DNA from: Acinetobacter johnsonii CIP 64.6
Lineage (GTDB): Bacteria; Pseudomonadota; Gammaproteobacteria; Pseudomonadales; Moraxellaceae
Direction: 5' to 3'
Length of the DNA stretch: 64,000 nucleotides
Assembly: GCF_000368045.1 (NCBI RefSeq)
Contig: NZ_KB849235.1
Span: forward strand, 888,601-952,600
Below, piece after piece: positions 1 through 9,225 of the stretch. Both the position numbers and the translations under genes were made by a program. The notes under the pieces were generated by a model that saw only the letters and a program-made list of their open reading frames with translations, had not been told where the DNA came from and searched no databases. Every line of letters begins with the position of its first letter. The stretch's first letter is position 1.

Positions 1-1014
1 TGGTATCGAAGTATGCCGATCATTTGCCGCTGTACCGTCAGCGCCTGATCTATCAGCGGGCTGGCATTGATCTGTCCAGATCCACTTTATCTGACTGGAT
101 TGGTCGCTGCGGTGTGGAACTGGAACCTCTGGCCAATGCCTTAAAACAGGTGGTGTTGCAACAGCGGGTAATCCATGCCGATGAAACGCCGGTCACCATC
201 ATGCGGATGGGTGAGAATGAGAAAAAACCGAAGAAAGGTTATGTCTGGGCCTATGCCACCACACAGTACAATCCAGTTCAAGCGGTGATCTATGACTTTC
301 AGGATAGCCGTTCAGGTCAGCATGCAGAAGAGTTCCTGAATGGCTGGCAGGGCCATCTGGTCTGTGATGATTACAGTGGTTATAAAGCACGCTTTAAATC
401 AGGCGATGTCATTGAGGTGGGCTGCATGGCGCATGCACGTCGTAAATTCCATGAGCTACATGTGACTGGGAAAAGTCAGATCGCTGAACAGGCATTACTG
501 ATGATTCAGAAACTGTATGCGATAGAAGCAGAACTCAGGAAAAAGACCGATAGTACAGCAGAACACCGCCGCGAATACCGACAACAGCACAGCCAACCGG
601 TGATGCAACAACTGTATGAATGGCTCAACCAACATTATCTGACGGTGCCATCGAGTTCTCCAACCGCCAAGGCCATCAAATACACTCTGAAGCGTTGGCC
701 AGCCTTAAGCCGCTATCTGGATGATGGCAATCTACCCATTGACAATAACTGGGCAGAGAACTCAATGCGTCCCTGGGCATTGGGCCGTAAGAACTGGTTG
801 TTTGCAGGTTCGCTGCGCAGCGGCCAGCGAGCGGCGAATATCATGACTTTAATCCAGTCAGCAAAGCTGAATGGCTTGGATCCGTATGCCTATTTAAGTG
901 ATGTGCTGAAAAGGCTGCCGACGCATAAAGCGACCCAAATAGAAGAATTACTGCCACATCGCTGGAAATCCAACTCAAATTAAAAAATAGGCATGGGGTT
1001 CAGCGGACGCTTAC
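1..1014 (+). mobile_element. IS66-family insertion sequence, right part
   Basis: The window opens inside an IS66-type element. It contains most of the transposase gene, and the right end at 990-1014 carries a terminal sequence whose reverse complement starts GTAAGCGTCCGC, as is typical of IS66-family ends. The left part lies outside the window, so the target duplication (8 bp in this family) cannot be checked. The element interrupts a small minus-strand gene at 1015-1137. Confidence 0.85.
3..983 (+). CDS. tnpC: IS66-family transposase TnpC (5' partial)
   Basis: This is the catalytic transposase of an IS66 element. The reading frame is open to the window edge, and the leftmost apparent start (TTG at 24) is internal, because the family sequence KYADHLPLYRQRL runs through it. 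Visible family features include the acidic motifs HADETPV and CDDYSGY, then DNNWAENSMRPWALGRKNW near the C-terminus with the catalytic Glu. The remaining 326 residues show no frameshift or internal stop, so this copy may be functional if its upstream tnpA/tnpB genes are intact. Confidence 0.93.
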   Translation, partial: VSKYADHLPLYRQRLIYQRAGIDLSRSTLSDWIGRCGVELEPLANALKQVVLQQRVIHADETPVTIMRMGENEKKPKKGYVWAYATTQYNPVQAVIYDFQDSRSGQHAEEFLNGWQGHLVCDDYSGYKARFKSGDVIEVGCMAHARRKFHELHVTGKSQIAEQALLMIQKLYAIEAELRKKTDSTAEHRREYRQQHSQPVMQQLYEWLNQHYLTVPSSSPTAKAIKYTLKRWPALSRYLDDGNLPIDNNWAENSMRPWALGRKNWLFAGSLRSGQRAANIMTLIQSAKLNGLDPYAYLSDVLKRLPTHKATQIEELLPHRWKSNSN

Positions 1015-1137
1015 AATCATAGCAGTTGTAATTTGTACTTCTTTACCCTGATCATCCAAAATATACGCATTATGCGTTACTTTCGTATCTAATAAATGTT
1101 TCAAACTAGGTTGAATAATTGCTTCTCTAACACCCAT
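1015..1137 (-). pseudogene. small gene truncated by IS66 insertion (5' fragment)
   Basis: Reading the minus strand from ATG at 1137 gives about 41 codons (MGVREAIIQPSLKHLL and onward, ending in QITTAMI) before the IS66 end. A good ribosome binding site, GAGGTG, lies 4-5 bases before the ATG. The frame runs directly into the IS terminus, so this is the 5' part of a gene cut off by the insertion; its 3' part should lie left of the element, outside the window. I do not recognise the family. Confidence 0.5.
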
Positions 1138-1233
1138 ATCACACCTCATTTGCTAAACCTATTTGGGAGAATAAGCTTTGGCTATTTCCATGTTTCTAGT
1201 ATTAAAAATCTAAGATCGAAAGTAAAATTTCAG

Positions 1234-1266
1234 TTGTAACAACTATTTAACCATATATTGTTACAA
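1234..1266 (-). terminator. weak AT-rich inverted repeat after rng
   Basis: TTGTAACAA (1234-1242) and TTGTTACAA (1258-1266) are exact inverted repeats, separated by 15 bases, just past the rng stop codon. The stem is AT-rich and has no long T-run, so termination activity is only possible. Confidence 0.3.
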
Positions 1267-1268
1267 TT

Positions 1269-2723
1269 TCAGCTCAGAATGATATCGTATTGCTCTTGCG
1301 TATATAAATTTTCCACCTGAAATTTAATCACACGACCAATGAAATGCTCTAAATCCGCGACTGCTGGCGCTTCTGCGGTTAACAAGCGGTCAATCACGGA
1401 TGGATGCGCAACGACAGTAAAGCCAGTCTGAGATTGATACGCACGTGTATATCTCATGATTTCTCGAAAGATTTCGTAACATACAGACTCCGCTGTTTTC
1501 ACATAACCCCGTCCCTGACAGGTCGGGCAAGATTCACATAATAAGTGCTCTAATGATTCACGCGTACGTTTACGTGTCATTTCGACCAAACCAAGCTCAG
1601 AAACCTGTGTAATTTTGGTTTTTGCATGGTCCTGCTCTAGCATCCGTTCAAACTGAGTCATGACCTCAGTTCGATGCTCCTGCTCTTGCATGTCAATAAA
1701 GTCGATAATAATAATACCGCCTAAATTGCGTAGTCTCAGTTGGCGCGCAATGACCTGTGTCGCTTCCATATTGGTTTTAAACACGGTGTCTTCTAAAGAG
1801 CGACCACCCACATATGAGCCTGTATTGACATCAATAGTCGTCATAGCTTCAGTCTGGTCAATCATCAAATAACCACCGGACTTCAACGCAACACGCGTCT
1901 GTAGAGCTCTTTGAATGTCTTCTTCGACATTATACAAGTCAAAAATTGGGCGCTCACCCGGATAATGAATGAGACGTTCTTTGATATTAGGGACAAATTC
2001 TTCTACGAACTCTTGGAGCTTGCCATGAATTTCACGCGAGTCGACTGAAATTTTAGCGGTCTTTTCACTCGCAAGATCGCGAATAATACGCTGAGGTAAA
2101 GGTAGTTCTTCAAAGATAAGTGATGGCGCAACAATACTGATCTGTTTACGCTGAATAAATTCCCAAAGCTTTGCTAAGTAAGCCATATCTTGTGCAATTG
2201 CAGCTTCTGCTATGCCATCAGCGGCTGTACGAACAATCACTGAACCTGGCAGTTTGTGTTCCGCTTGAATACGTTCAATCATCGAACGTAAACGATCACG
2301 TTCAGCTTCAGATTCAATGCGTTGAGAAACACCCGTATGATTGCCATAAGGCATCATCACTAAATAGCGAGAAGGAATGGAAAGATCGGTCGAAAGCCGA
2401 GCCCCTTTGGTGCCCAGCATATCTTTCATGACTTGAACAGTAAGAGTTTGTCCCGGCTGTAAGAGTTCAAAAACATTCGGGGTGGGTTGATTACGTGACC
2501 AAACCATATCATTAATATGTAAAAAAGCAGTTCGTGACAGTCCAATATCGACAAAAGCAGCCTGCATTCCCGGAAGAACCCGCACCACTTTACCTTTATA
2601 AATATTGCCTACTAAACCACGTTTCACCGTACGTTCAATAAATAATTCATTGACCGTGCCGTTTTCAATTAACGCGACGCGACATTCCATAGGCGTGACG
2701 TTAATTAATAACTCGTCAGACAT
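1269..2723 (-). CDS. rng: ribonuclease G
   Basis: RNase G is an endoribonuclease of the RNase E/G family that matures the 5' end of 16S rRNA and degrades some mRNAs. At 484 aa it has normal RNase G length and lacks the long C-terminal scaffold of RNase E. An S1-like RNA-binding region covers about residues 35-125. The DNase I-like catalytic part shows Mg-binding aspartates in TTIDVNTGSY and IIIIDFIDMQ, and the zinc-link CESCPTC follows near residue 405. It is the last gene of the mreB-mreC-mreD-maf-rng block, 38 bases after maf, a conserved proteobacterial order. Confidence 0.95.
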   Translation of the reverse strand: MSDELLINVTPMECRVALIENGTVNELFIERTVKRGLVGNIYKGKVVRVLPGMQAAFVDIGLSRTAFLHINDMVWSRNQPTPNVFELLQPGQTLTVQVMKDMLGTKGARLSTDLSIPSRYLVMMPYGNHTGVSQRIESEAERDRLRSMIERIQAEHKLPGSVIVRTAADGIAEAAIAQDMAYLAKLWEFIQRKQISIVAPSLIFEELPLPQRIIRDLASEKTAKISVDSREIHGKLQEFVEEFVPNIKERLIHYPGERPIFDLYNVEEDIQRALQTRVALKSGGYLMIDQTEAMTTIDVNTGSYVGGRSLEDTVFKTNMEATQVIARQLRLRNLGGIIIIDFIDMQEQEHRTEVMTQFERMLEQDHAKTKITQVSELGLVEMTRKRTRESLEHLLCESCPTCQGRGYVKTAESVCYEIFREIMRYTRAYQSQTGFTVVAHPSVIDRLLTAEAPAVADLEHFIGRVIKFQVENLYTQEQYDIILS

Positions 2724-2761
2724 AACAAACTCAAAACATTATAAAAAATCTTTTGAGACAG

Positions 2762-3328
2762 TTAATTTAGTGCCTTAACTGCCTGTAATAATTGTACCGT
2801 TTCATGCAACGGAAGTCCCACGACATTGCTATAGCTTCCCTCTATACGTGGAATATAACGTGCTGCAATGCCTTGTATAGCATAGGCTCCCGCCTTGCCA
2901 ATGGGTTCAGATGTGGCCCAATATGCTTCCATATCATTCAGGCTTAAATGCTGAAATTCGACTTCAGTACGAACTACTATACTTGAAATTTGCGTATTTG
3001 TACGGACACAAACCGCAGTATATACATCATGCTTACGCCCAGAAATTTTCTCCCACATTTCAAATGCATGCTGCTTAGATTCAGGTTTGCCTAAAATCTC
3101 TTGATCGACCCCTAAACTGGTATCGGCAGCAATCACAATTGCATCAGGATATTGAAGCTGTACTGCCTCAGCTTTGGCACATGCCAGCCGCTCCACATAA
3201 TGAGCTACCGACTCGCCTGCTTGTACAGATTCATCAATATCTGGACTATAGATATCAAAGACAAGACCGAGCTGCTCAAGCAGCTCGCGGCGACGGGGCG
3301 AACTGGATGCTAAAATTAAACGCGCCAT
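2762..3328 (-). CDS. maf: Maf-family nucleotide pyrophosphatase (YhdE-type, dTTP/UTP)
   Basis: Maf proteins hydrolyse nucleoside triphosphates to monophosphates. The YhdE subgroup prefers dTTP and UTP and has been linked to house-cleaning and septum arrest. The protein shows the N-terminal signature LASSSPRRRELLEQLG, the catalytic-region aspartate in AADTSLG, ILGKP, SGRKHDVYTAV and GKAGAYAIQG. Its 188 aa length is typical. The start overlaps the end of mreD by 13 bases, which indicates translational coupling within the mre block. Confidence 0.92.
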   Translation of the reverse strand: MARLILASSSPRRRELLEQLGLVFDIYSPDIDESVQAGESVAHYVERLACAKAEAVQLQYPDAIVIAADTSLGVDQEILGKPESKQHAFEMWEKISGRKHDVYTAVCVRTNTQISSIVVRTEVEFQHLSLNDMEAYWATSEPIGKAGAYAIQGIAARYIPRIEGSYSNVVGLPLHETVQLLQAVKALN

Positions 3329-3807
3329 TTCTTCAAGATGAAATAGACCATCGGGAAAGTCAGCACACTACTCAACAGTGGTTGCCAATGACGTGCAAGG
3401 GAAAACTGTGCCCCAATCATAATTTGTGCGATCCAGGTAATAAACAAATGCGCGACCACAGCCAAGGTGGCAATGACCCAAATATTGGCAAAGGTCATAA
3501 TCCGACGTTCCCGTGTTAAAAAACGGGACACAAATGTAATCAGGACAAAGCTGAGCGCGTTTAAGCCCAAAGGTGCATCGAGCAGTAAATCGGTGAAAAT
3601 CCCGACTGCAAAGGCAAACCAAATCCCGCTCCATGTCGGCTGGCATAGCACCCAAAACAGCATTACCATCATCATAAACAGTGGACGCCAACCAGAGAGC
3701 GCATAAGACAAGGGATAAACCATCAACACTGAAGCAATGATCACCGAAAAAATGATCGGAAATAAAGGGTCACGCTGTTTGGCAGCACGAAGTTTAGCGA
3801 TCGGCAT
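3316..3807 (-). CDS. mreD: rod shape-determining protein MreD
   Basis: MreD is an integral inner-membrane partner of MreB and MreC in the elongasome that guides lateral peptidoglycan synthesis. The 163-aa protein is almost entirely hydrophobic with about five membrane segments (for example ASVLMVYPLSYAL and LFMMMVMLFWVLC). It follows the usual MreD pattern of LLDAPLGLNALSF in the middle. It overlaps mreC by 14 bases at its start and maf by 13 at its end. Confidence 0.92.
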   Translation of the reverse strand: MPIAKLRAAKQRDPLFPIIFSVIIASVLMVYPLSYALSGWRPLFMMMVMLFWVLCQPTWSGIWFAFAVGIFTDLLLDAPLGLNALSFVLITFVSRFLTRERRIMTFANIWVIATLAVVAHLFITWIAQIMIGAQFSLARHWQPLLSSVLTFPMVYFILKKWRV

Positions 3808-4651
3808 GCGGTTGCTCCATCGCTAAAGAATCGGAAAATAACACAACGACATGATGCCCACCTGCTAACTGTGCAGCAGGAACAACATCAATTTGAGCAA
3901 ACTCGCCTGAATTATGACGACTGATTTTTGAAATGGTGCCCACCAGATAACCTGCTGGAAAATGCTCACCTAAACCAGAGCTATACACTTTTTCACCCAC
4001 TTTGATTTCGGCACTGGTCGGCACGTATTCCATTTTCAAATGACCCAAATCTCCAGTCCCTGAAACAATGGCACGCATTCCAGATCGCTCTAAGCGAACC
4101 GAAAGAGAATGTTCTTTATCTGAAAGCAACATGACGCGACTACTATGCGGATAGACATTAATAATCTGTCCCATAATCCCTTTGTCATCGAGCACGGTTT
4201 GCCCGACCTTTAACTGACTGTTGGCACCACGGTTTACCACAATAATATGACGTAGTGGATCGGCATCTGTCCCAATGACTTCTGCAATTTCCATACGACC
4301 ATCAATGATCAACGGAGTATCTAACAGACCGCGTAAACGCGTATTTTCCGCAGATAATTCAGATAATTTTTGTAAACGCACCTGCGCCTGCAATAACTCG
4401 GCTTGCATCGCGGTATTTTCACGGCGCAATTGAGCTTCAGACTTGGTTTGTTGATTCAGCCACTCTCGCGATAACACGGGATAACTTGCTACGGCATAAA
4501 TTGGATTATAAGCGGCGTACAAGACATCTCTTGCAGGTTGAATCACATGTGGCATGCGCCAGTTAAAAAACAGCACGACCAAACATGTGATCACTGCAAT
4601 GATAAATGAGCGAAAAGATGGCGGTTGTCTGGAAAACAGATTTGTTTGCAC
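3794..4651 (-). CDS. mreC: rod shape-determining protein MreC
   Basis: MreC is a bitopic membrane protein whose periplasmic part assembles into filaments that link MreB to PBP2 and RodA. The sequence has a short cytoplasmic N-terminus and one membrane helix (about residues 15-33, FIIAVITCLVVLFFNW). A coiled-coil around residues 65-105 (KSEAQLRRENTAMQAELL) is followed by the beta-rich MreC domain. It starts at GTG with an upstream AAAGGAATCGGCGG. The 285 aa length is normal. It lies 15 bases after mreB. Confidence 0.93.
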   Translation of the reverse strand: MQTNLFSRQPPSFRSFIIAVITCLVVLFFNWRMPHVIQPARDVLYAAYNPIYAVASYPVLSREWLNQQTKSEAQLRRENTAMQAELLQAQVRLQKLSELSAENTRLRGLLDTPLIIDGRMEIAEVIGTDADPLRHIIVVNRGANSQLKVGQTVLDDKGIMGQIINVYPHSSRVMLLSDKEHSLSVRLERSGMRAIVSGTGDLGHLKMEYVPTSAEIKVGEKVYSSGLGEHFPAGYLVGTISKISRHNSGEFAQIDVVPAAQLAGGHHVVVLFSDSLAMEQPHADR

Positions 4652-4666
4652 CCGCCGATTCCTTTA

Positions 4667-5713
4667 TTAGCCTACAAATAACATGTCGTGATTTGGATTA
4701 TCGAAGAATTCTAAAACTTTACCACCACCACGAGTGACGCAAGTTAGAGGATCTTCTGCAACCACCACAGGTAAGCCTGTTTCTTGTGCAAGAAGTTTAT
4801 CGAGGTTACGCAGTAATGCACCACCACCTGTCAACACTATACCGCGCTCAGCGATGTCTGAAGACAACTCAGGAGGCGTTTGCTCAAGTGCAGATTTCAC
4901 TGCTGAAACAATACTTTGTAATGGATCAGAAATCGCTTGCGTAATTTCGTCCGAAGTCACAGTGATCGCACGTGGCACACCTTCAGCAAGGTTACGGCCG
5001 CGAACTTCAATTTCAAGTGCTTTGGCATCGGCTTCTGGTAAAGCCATACCCACTTCTTTCTTGATAATTTCAGCGGTAGTTTCACCAATCACGCAACCAT
5101 GTGCTTTACGTACATAGTTAATGATTTGTTCATCAAATACATCACCACCAATACGTAGTGAGTCAGCATAGACACAACCTTGAAGCGAAATAATCGCAAT
5201 TTCAGTTGTACCACCACCAACATCCACCACCATTGAACCGCATGCTTGTTCAACTGGCATACCTGCACCAATTGCAGCAGCCATTGGTTCTTCAATCAAA
5301 CGAACATCACGCGCGCCTGCATTAAATACAGCTTCACGAATAGCACGACGTTCAACCAAAGTTGATTTGCAAGGCACACACACCACAACACGAGGTGCAG
5401 GTGGGAACAGACGTTTTTCATGTACTTTACCAATAAATTGGTTCAGCATGGTTTCGGTCACTTCAAAATCGGCAATCACGCCATCCTTCATTGGACGAAT
5501 GGCAGAGATATTTGCAGGTGTACGGCCCAGCATTTGCTTTGCATCAAGACCTACCGCGGCAACGATTTTTTGTGAACCACTGTGACGAATCGCCACAACT
5601 GTCGGTTCATTTAATATAATGCCTCGTCCTGGTGCATAAATAAGTGTATTTGCTGTACCTAAATCAATGGCTAGATCGGGCGAAAACAAGCCAATTAGTC
5701 TTTTTAGAATCAC
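4667..5713 (-). CDS. mreB: rod shape-determining protein MreB (actin homologue)
   Basis: MreB is the bacterial actin that forms membrane-bound filaments directing cell-wall elongation. Actin-fold nucleotide-binding motifs are present: phosphate 1 IDLGTANTLIY, phosphate 2 VVDVGGGTTEIAIISL, and the adenosine motif GIVLTGGGALLRNLD. The N-terminal amphipathic sequence MILKRLIGLF fits membrane association. The start codon is GTG. At 347-348 aa it is of normal length. It is the first gene of the five-gene minus-strand block and is divergent from gatC. Confidence 0.97.
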   Translation of the reverse strand: MILKRLIGLFSPDLAIDLGTANTLIYAPGRGIILNEPTVVAIRHSGSQKIVAAVGLDAKQMLGRTPANISAIRPMKDGVIADFEVTETMLNQFIGKVHEKRLFPPAPRVVVCVPCKSTLVERRAIREAVFNAGARDVRLIEEPMAAAIGAGMPVEQACGSMVVDVGGGTTEIAIISLQGCVYADSLRIGGDVFDEQIINYVRKAHGCVIGETTAEIIKKEVGMALPEADAKALEIEVRGRNLAEGVPRAITVTSDEITQAISDPLQSIVSAVKSALEQTPPELSSDIAERGIVLTGGGALLRNLDKLLAQETGLPVVVAEDPLTCVTRGGGKVLEFFDNPNHDMLFVG

Positions 5714-5776
5714 GGAGACGTTCTCGATTAAACTTTATGTGGACGCAAGGTGGCAACTTTAACTAAATGTGATGAT

Positions 5777-5803
5777 TTGAACAAGTCAATCGCTTATTAT
5801 AAC
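5777..5803 (+). promoter_or_regulatory. possible gatC promoter
   Basis: TTGAAC (5777-5782) and TATAAC (5798-5803) resemble sigma-70 -35 and -10 boxes, but the 15-base spacing is shorter than ideal. A start point near 5810 would leave the ATG at 5847 with a short leader and would argue against the TTG at 5814 as the gatC start. Confidence 0.3.
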
Positions 5804-5846
5804 GCACGATATTTTGAAATTTTTTAATACTGACTCAGGTGATGTT

Positions 5847-6161
5847 ATGTCTACATCGGATGCACAGCATTCTGCAGATTTAAATGCACAAACAGTTTCA
5901 GCAATCGCCAATCTTGCTCGATTGTCGCTAGATGATACGCAATCTGCTGAATATGCTCAAAGTCTAAATAAAATTTTAGGCATGATGGAAACCTTAAAAG
6001 GCATCGACACTGATGGTGTTGAGCCGCTTAAAAGCCCATTTGATCACCCACAACCCTTACGTGAAGATGTGGTTTCAGAAACCAATCATCGTGATGAATA
6101 TCAAGCCATTGCACCGCAAGTGCAAGATGGTTTGTACCTTGTTCCTCGCGTGATTGAATAA
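5847..6161 (+). CDS. gatC: aspartyl/glutamyl-tRNA(Asn/Gln) amidotransferase subunit C
   Basis: GatC is the small subunit of GatCAB, which amidates mischarged Asp-tRNA(Asn) or Glu-tRNA(Gln). The family pattern is clear in IANLARLSLDDTQSAEYA, LNKILGMMETL, GVEPL and PLREDVV. The frame can be extended upstream to a TTG at 5814, but the ATG at 5847 has an AGGTGA ribosome site 4 bases before it and gives the normal length of about 104 aa, so I chose it. It is followed by gatA and gatB on the same strand. Confidence 0.93.
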   Translation: MSTSDAQHSADLNAQTVSAIANLARLSLDDTQSAEYAQSLNKILGMMETLKGIDTDGVEPLKSPFDHPQPLREDVVSETNHRDEYQAIAPQVQDGLYLVPRVIE

Positions 6162-6214
6162 TTTCTATTCAGTTAAACCATTATTTTGTAAAAATTAACG
6201 TAAAGACATTTCTC

Positions 6215-7693
6215 ATGACAGATTTACATCGCTTATCGATTCGTGAACTCTCTGAGGGTTTAGCTGGGGCTAAATTTTCATCTCGCGAACTGACTGAACA
6301 TTATTTAAAGCGCATTGCAAAACTGGATACACAAGTTAAATCTTATGTAACCGTGACTGCAGAACAAGCGCTTGCACAAGCCGATGCTGCCGATGCTGCA
6401 ATTAAAGCAGGTACAGCAACCGCATTGACAGGTGTGCCAATTGCACACAAAGACATTTTTTGCACCCAAGGCATTAAAACCACTGCGGGCTCAAAAATGT
6501 TGGATAACTTTATCTCTCCTTACGACGCTACCGTTGTAGCGAAAGGTAAAGCCGCTGGTCTAGTCACTTTAGGTAAAGTGAACATGGACGAATTTGCAAT
6601 GGGTTCAACCTCTGAGAATTCATTCTACGGCGCTACAGCAAACCCTTGGAACTTAGGTCATGTACCAGGTGGTTCTTCAGGTGGTTCTGCGGCAGCGGTT
6701 GCAGCGGACCTTGCTCCATTTGCCACAGGTACAGACACAGGTGGTTCAATTCGCCAACCTGCATCGTTCTGTGGCTTAACGGGTCTTAAGCCAACTTATG
6801 GCCGTGTCTCGCGCTTCGGTATGATTGCGTATGCATCATCGCTGGATCAAGGCGGGCCAATGGCACGTTCGGCTGAAGACTGTGCCTACCTCATGAATGT
6901 GATGGCAGGCCATGACGCAAAAGACTCAACATCCGTTGAAAAAGACGTTGATGACTATGTGGCGAACCTAAACGGCACATCTGTTAAAGGTCTACGTATT
7001 GGTATTCCAAAGCAATACTTCAATGTCGCTGGTTTAGACGCAGACGTAAAAGCACGCGTTGAAGAATCATTGAAAAAATTGGAAGAGATGGGTGCGACTT
7101 TGGTTGAGATTGACCTCAACATGACTGAAGCTTATGTTCCAACCTATTACTTGATTGCGCCTGCTGAAGCGTCATCAAACTTGTCTCGTTACGATGGCGT
7201 GCGTTATGGCTACCGTGCAGAGAACCCTGTTGACCTGATGGACTTATACAAACGTTCACGTTCTGAAGGTTTTGGTGCAGAAGTGCAACGTCGTATCTTG
7301 ATTGGTACATATGCGTTGTCTGCGGGTTACTACGATGCTTACTATGTCAAAGCACAAAAAGTCCGTCGTCTGATTCAACAAGACTTCTTAAAAGCGTTTG
7401 AATCGGTTGATGTGATTGCGGCACCTGCTGCACCAACCACGGCTTATAAAATTGGCGCGAACTTGTCTCCAGTTGAAATGTACTTGGGCGACATTTACAC
7501 CATCGCGGTCAACCTTGCGGGACTTCCTGCGATTAATGCACCTGTTGGTTTTGACAAAGACAACTTACCTGTGGGCTTACAGCTGATTGGTAACTATTGG
7601 TCAGAATCTCAACTGTTGTCTGTGGTACATCAGTACCAACAAGCGACGGATTGGCATACGAAACGTGCGGCAATTGCTGAGGAGAATGCATAA
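6215..7693 (+). CDS. gatA: aspartyl/glutamyl-tRNA amidotransferase subunit A
   Basis: GatA is the amidase subunit that releases ammonia from glutamine. The amidase-signature Ser-cisSer-Lys triad is visible: Lys in GVPIAHKDIF (about residue 78), cis-Ser in PGGSSGGSAAAV (about 153) and the nucleophilic Ser in TDTGGSIRQPASFCG (about 177). The 492-aa length is normal. It lies 53 bases after gatC, and its stop overlaps the gatB start by one base (TAATG), indicating coupled translation. Confidence 0.97.
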   Translation: MTDLHRLSIRELSEGLAGAKFSSRELTEHYLKRIAKLDTQVKSYVTVTAEQALAQADAADAAIKAGTATALTGVPIAHKDIFCTQGIKTTAGSKMLDNFISPYDATVVAKGKAAGLVTLGKVNMDEFAMGSTSENSFYGATANPWNLGHVPGGSSGGSAAAVAADLAPFATGTDTGGSIRQPASFCGLTGLKPTYGRVSRFGMIAYASSLDQGGPMARSAEDCAYLMNVMAGHDAKDSTSVEKDVDDYVANLNGTSVKGLRIGIPKQYFNVAGLDADVKARVEESLKKLEEMGATLVEIDLNMTEAYVPTYYLIAPAEASSNLSRYDGVRYGYRAENPVDLMDLYKRSRSEGFGAEVQRRILIGTYALSAGYYDAYYVKAQKVRRLIQQDFLKAFESVDVIAAPAAPTTAYKIGANLSPVEMYLGDIYTIAVNLAGLPAINAPVGFDKDNLPVGLQLIGNYWSESQLLSVVHQYQQATDWHTKRAAIAEENA

Positions 7694-9168
7694 TGACTAA
7701 AAATGCTGCTAAACCAAAATCATTATTGATTGAAGGTTGGGAAGTCGTGATCGGGATTGAGATTCACACTCAGCTTGCGACCCAATCTAAAATTTTCTCA
7801 GGCTCTTCGACTGAATTTGGTCAAGATCCAAACACGCAAGCCAGCCTCGTTGACTTGGCAATGCCGGGTGTACTGCCGGTATTGAATAAAGAAGTGGTCG
7901 ATTTAGCTATTCGCTTTGGTTTGGGTATTGATGCTTATATTGACCAAGCATCTGTGTTTGCACGTAAAAACTACTTCTACCCTGACTCTCCAAAAGGCTA
8001 CCAAATTAGCCAGATGGATAACCCGATTGTGGGCTTGGGTCATATCGACATTCAGCTTGAAGATGGTACGGTAAAGCGCATTGGCGTAACGCGTGCCCAC
8101 CTTGAAGAAGATGCAGGTAAATCGATCCATGACCAATTTGAAGGGATGTCAGGCATTGACTTAAACCGTGCAGGTACACCTTTACTTGAAATCGTGTCTG
8201 AACCTGATATGCGTTCGGTTGAAGAAGCTGTAGCTTATATCAAGTCGATTCACACTTTAGTGCGTTGGTTAGGTATTTCTGACGGTAACATGGCAGAAGG
8301 TTCGTTCCGTGCAGACTGTAACGTGTCGTTACGTCGTCCGGGTCAACCGTTCGGTACACGTTGCGAGTTGAAAAACCTCAACTCATTCCGTTTCATTGAA
8401 CAAGCGATCAATGTTGAAATTGAACGCCAAATGGAAATTTTGGAATGGGATGGCACGATTGACCAAGAAACACGTCTATTCGACCCAGTGAAGATGGAAA
8501 CACGTTCGATGCGTTCGAAAGAAGAAGCGAACGACTACCGCTACTTCCCAGACCCTGATTTGCTGCCTGTGATTATTTCAGATGCGCAAATTGAAACAGC
8601 TCGTGCTGCATTGCCTGAGCTTCCTGCTGCACGTCGTGAGCGTTTCGTCGCGGACTTTGGTGTCACTGAGTACGATGCGCATGTATTGACGCTGACCCGC
8701 GAAATGTCAGACTTTTATGAAGTGGTTGTGGCTGCTGCTGGCGGTGCTGCACAAGGTAAAGTGTCTGCCAACTGGGTGATGGGAGAGTTCTCTGGTGCTT
8801 TAAACAAAGCATGCTTAGAACTGGCAGACTCTCCTGTTTCGGCTGAAAAATTGGGTGGCATGGTTGCACGTATTGTGGATAACACCATTAGCGGCAAGAT
8901 TGCGAAGCAAGTATTCGGCTTTATGTGGGATGAAGGCAAAACTGCGGACGAAATTATTGCGGAAAAAGGCTTGAAGCAGGAAACTGATACAGGCGCGATT
9001 GAAGCGATTATTAAAGACGTGCTTACTGCCAATGAGAAGATGGTTGAAGAGTTTAAATCTGGTAAAGAGAAAGCTTTCAATGGTCTTGTTGGTCAAGTGA
9101 TGAAAGCGTCTAAGGGTAAAGCTAACCCTGCGCAAGTGAATGAATTAATGAAGAAATTGATTGGTTAA
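7693..9168 (+). CDS. gatB: aspartyl/glutamyl-tRNA amidotransferase subunit B
   Basis: GatB is the kinase/transamidase subunit that activates the misacylated tRNA with ATP and transfers ammonia from GatA. Characteristic stretches include EVVIGIEIHTQL at the N-terminus, MDNPIVGLGHI, RAHLEEDAGKS, DLNRAGTPLLEIVSEPD and the DYRYFPDPDL segment. The C-terminal YqeY-like tail ends in NPAQVNELMKKLIG. The 491 aa length is normal. A strong terminator follows at 9191. Confidence 0.97.
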   Translation: MTKNAAKPKSLLIEGWEVVIGIEIHTQLATQSKIFSGSSTEFGQDPNTQASLVDLAMPGVLPVLNKEVVDLAIRFGLGIDAYIDQASVFARKNYFYPDSPKGYQISQMDNPIVGLGHIDIQLEDGTVKRIGVTRAHLEEDAGKSIHDQFEGMSGIDLNRAGTPLLEIVSEPDMRSVEEAVAYIKSIHTLVRWLGISDGNMAEGSFRADCNVSLRRPGQPFGTRCELKNLNSFRFIEQAINVEIERQMEILEWDGTIDQETRLFDPVKMETRSMRSKEEANDYRYFPDPDLLPVIISDAQIETARAALPELPAARRERFVADFGVTEYDAHVLTLTREMSDFYEVVVAAAGGAAQGKVSANWVMGEFSGALNKACLELADSPVSAEKLGGMVARIVDNTISGKIAKQVFGFMWDEGKTADEIIAEKGLKQETDTGAIEAIIKDVLTANEKMVEEFKSGKEKAFNGLVGQVMKASKGKANPAQVNELMKKLIG

Positions 9169-9190
9169 GGCTAATTGATTGTTGAATAAA

Positions 9191-9225
9191 GAAACCCGTC
9201 TTAGGACGGGTTTCTTCTATTTTTT
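9191..9225. terminator. bidirectional terminator between gatB and the SEFIR gene
   Basis: A perfect 10-bp stem, GAAACCCGTC (9191-9200) and GACGGGTTTC (9205-9214), with a TTAG loop is followed by a T-rich run on the plus strand. It lies between two convergent genes; the 3' end of the minus-strand gene reaches into its T-run. Confidence 0.88.

Noticed and set aside
5814..5846. GatC start at TTG 5814
   Set aside because: It would fall at the probable transcription start and has no ribosome site; ATG 5847 has AGGTGA in front and gives the normal length.
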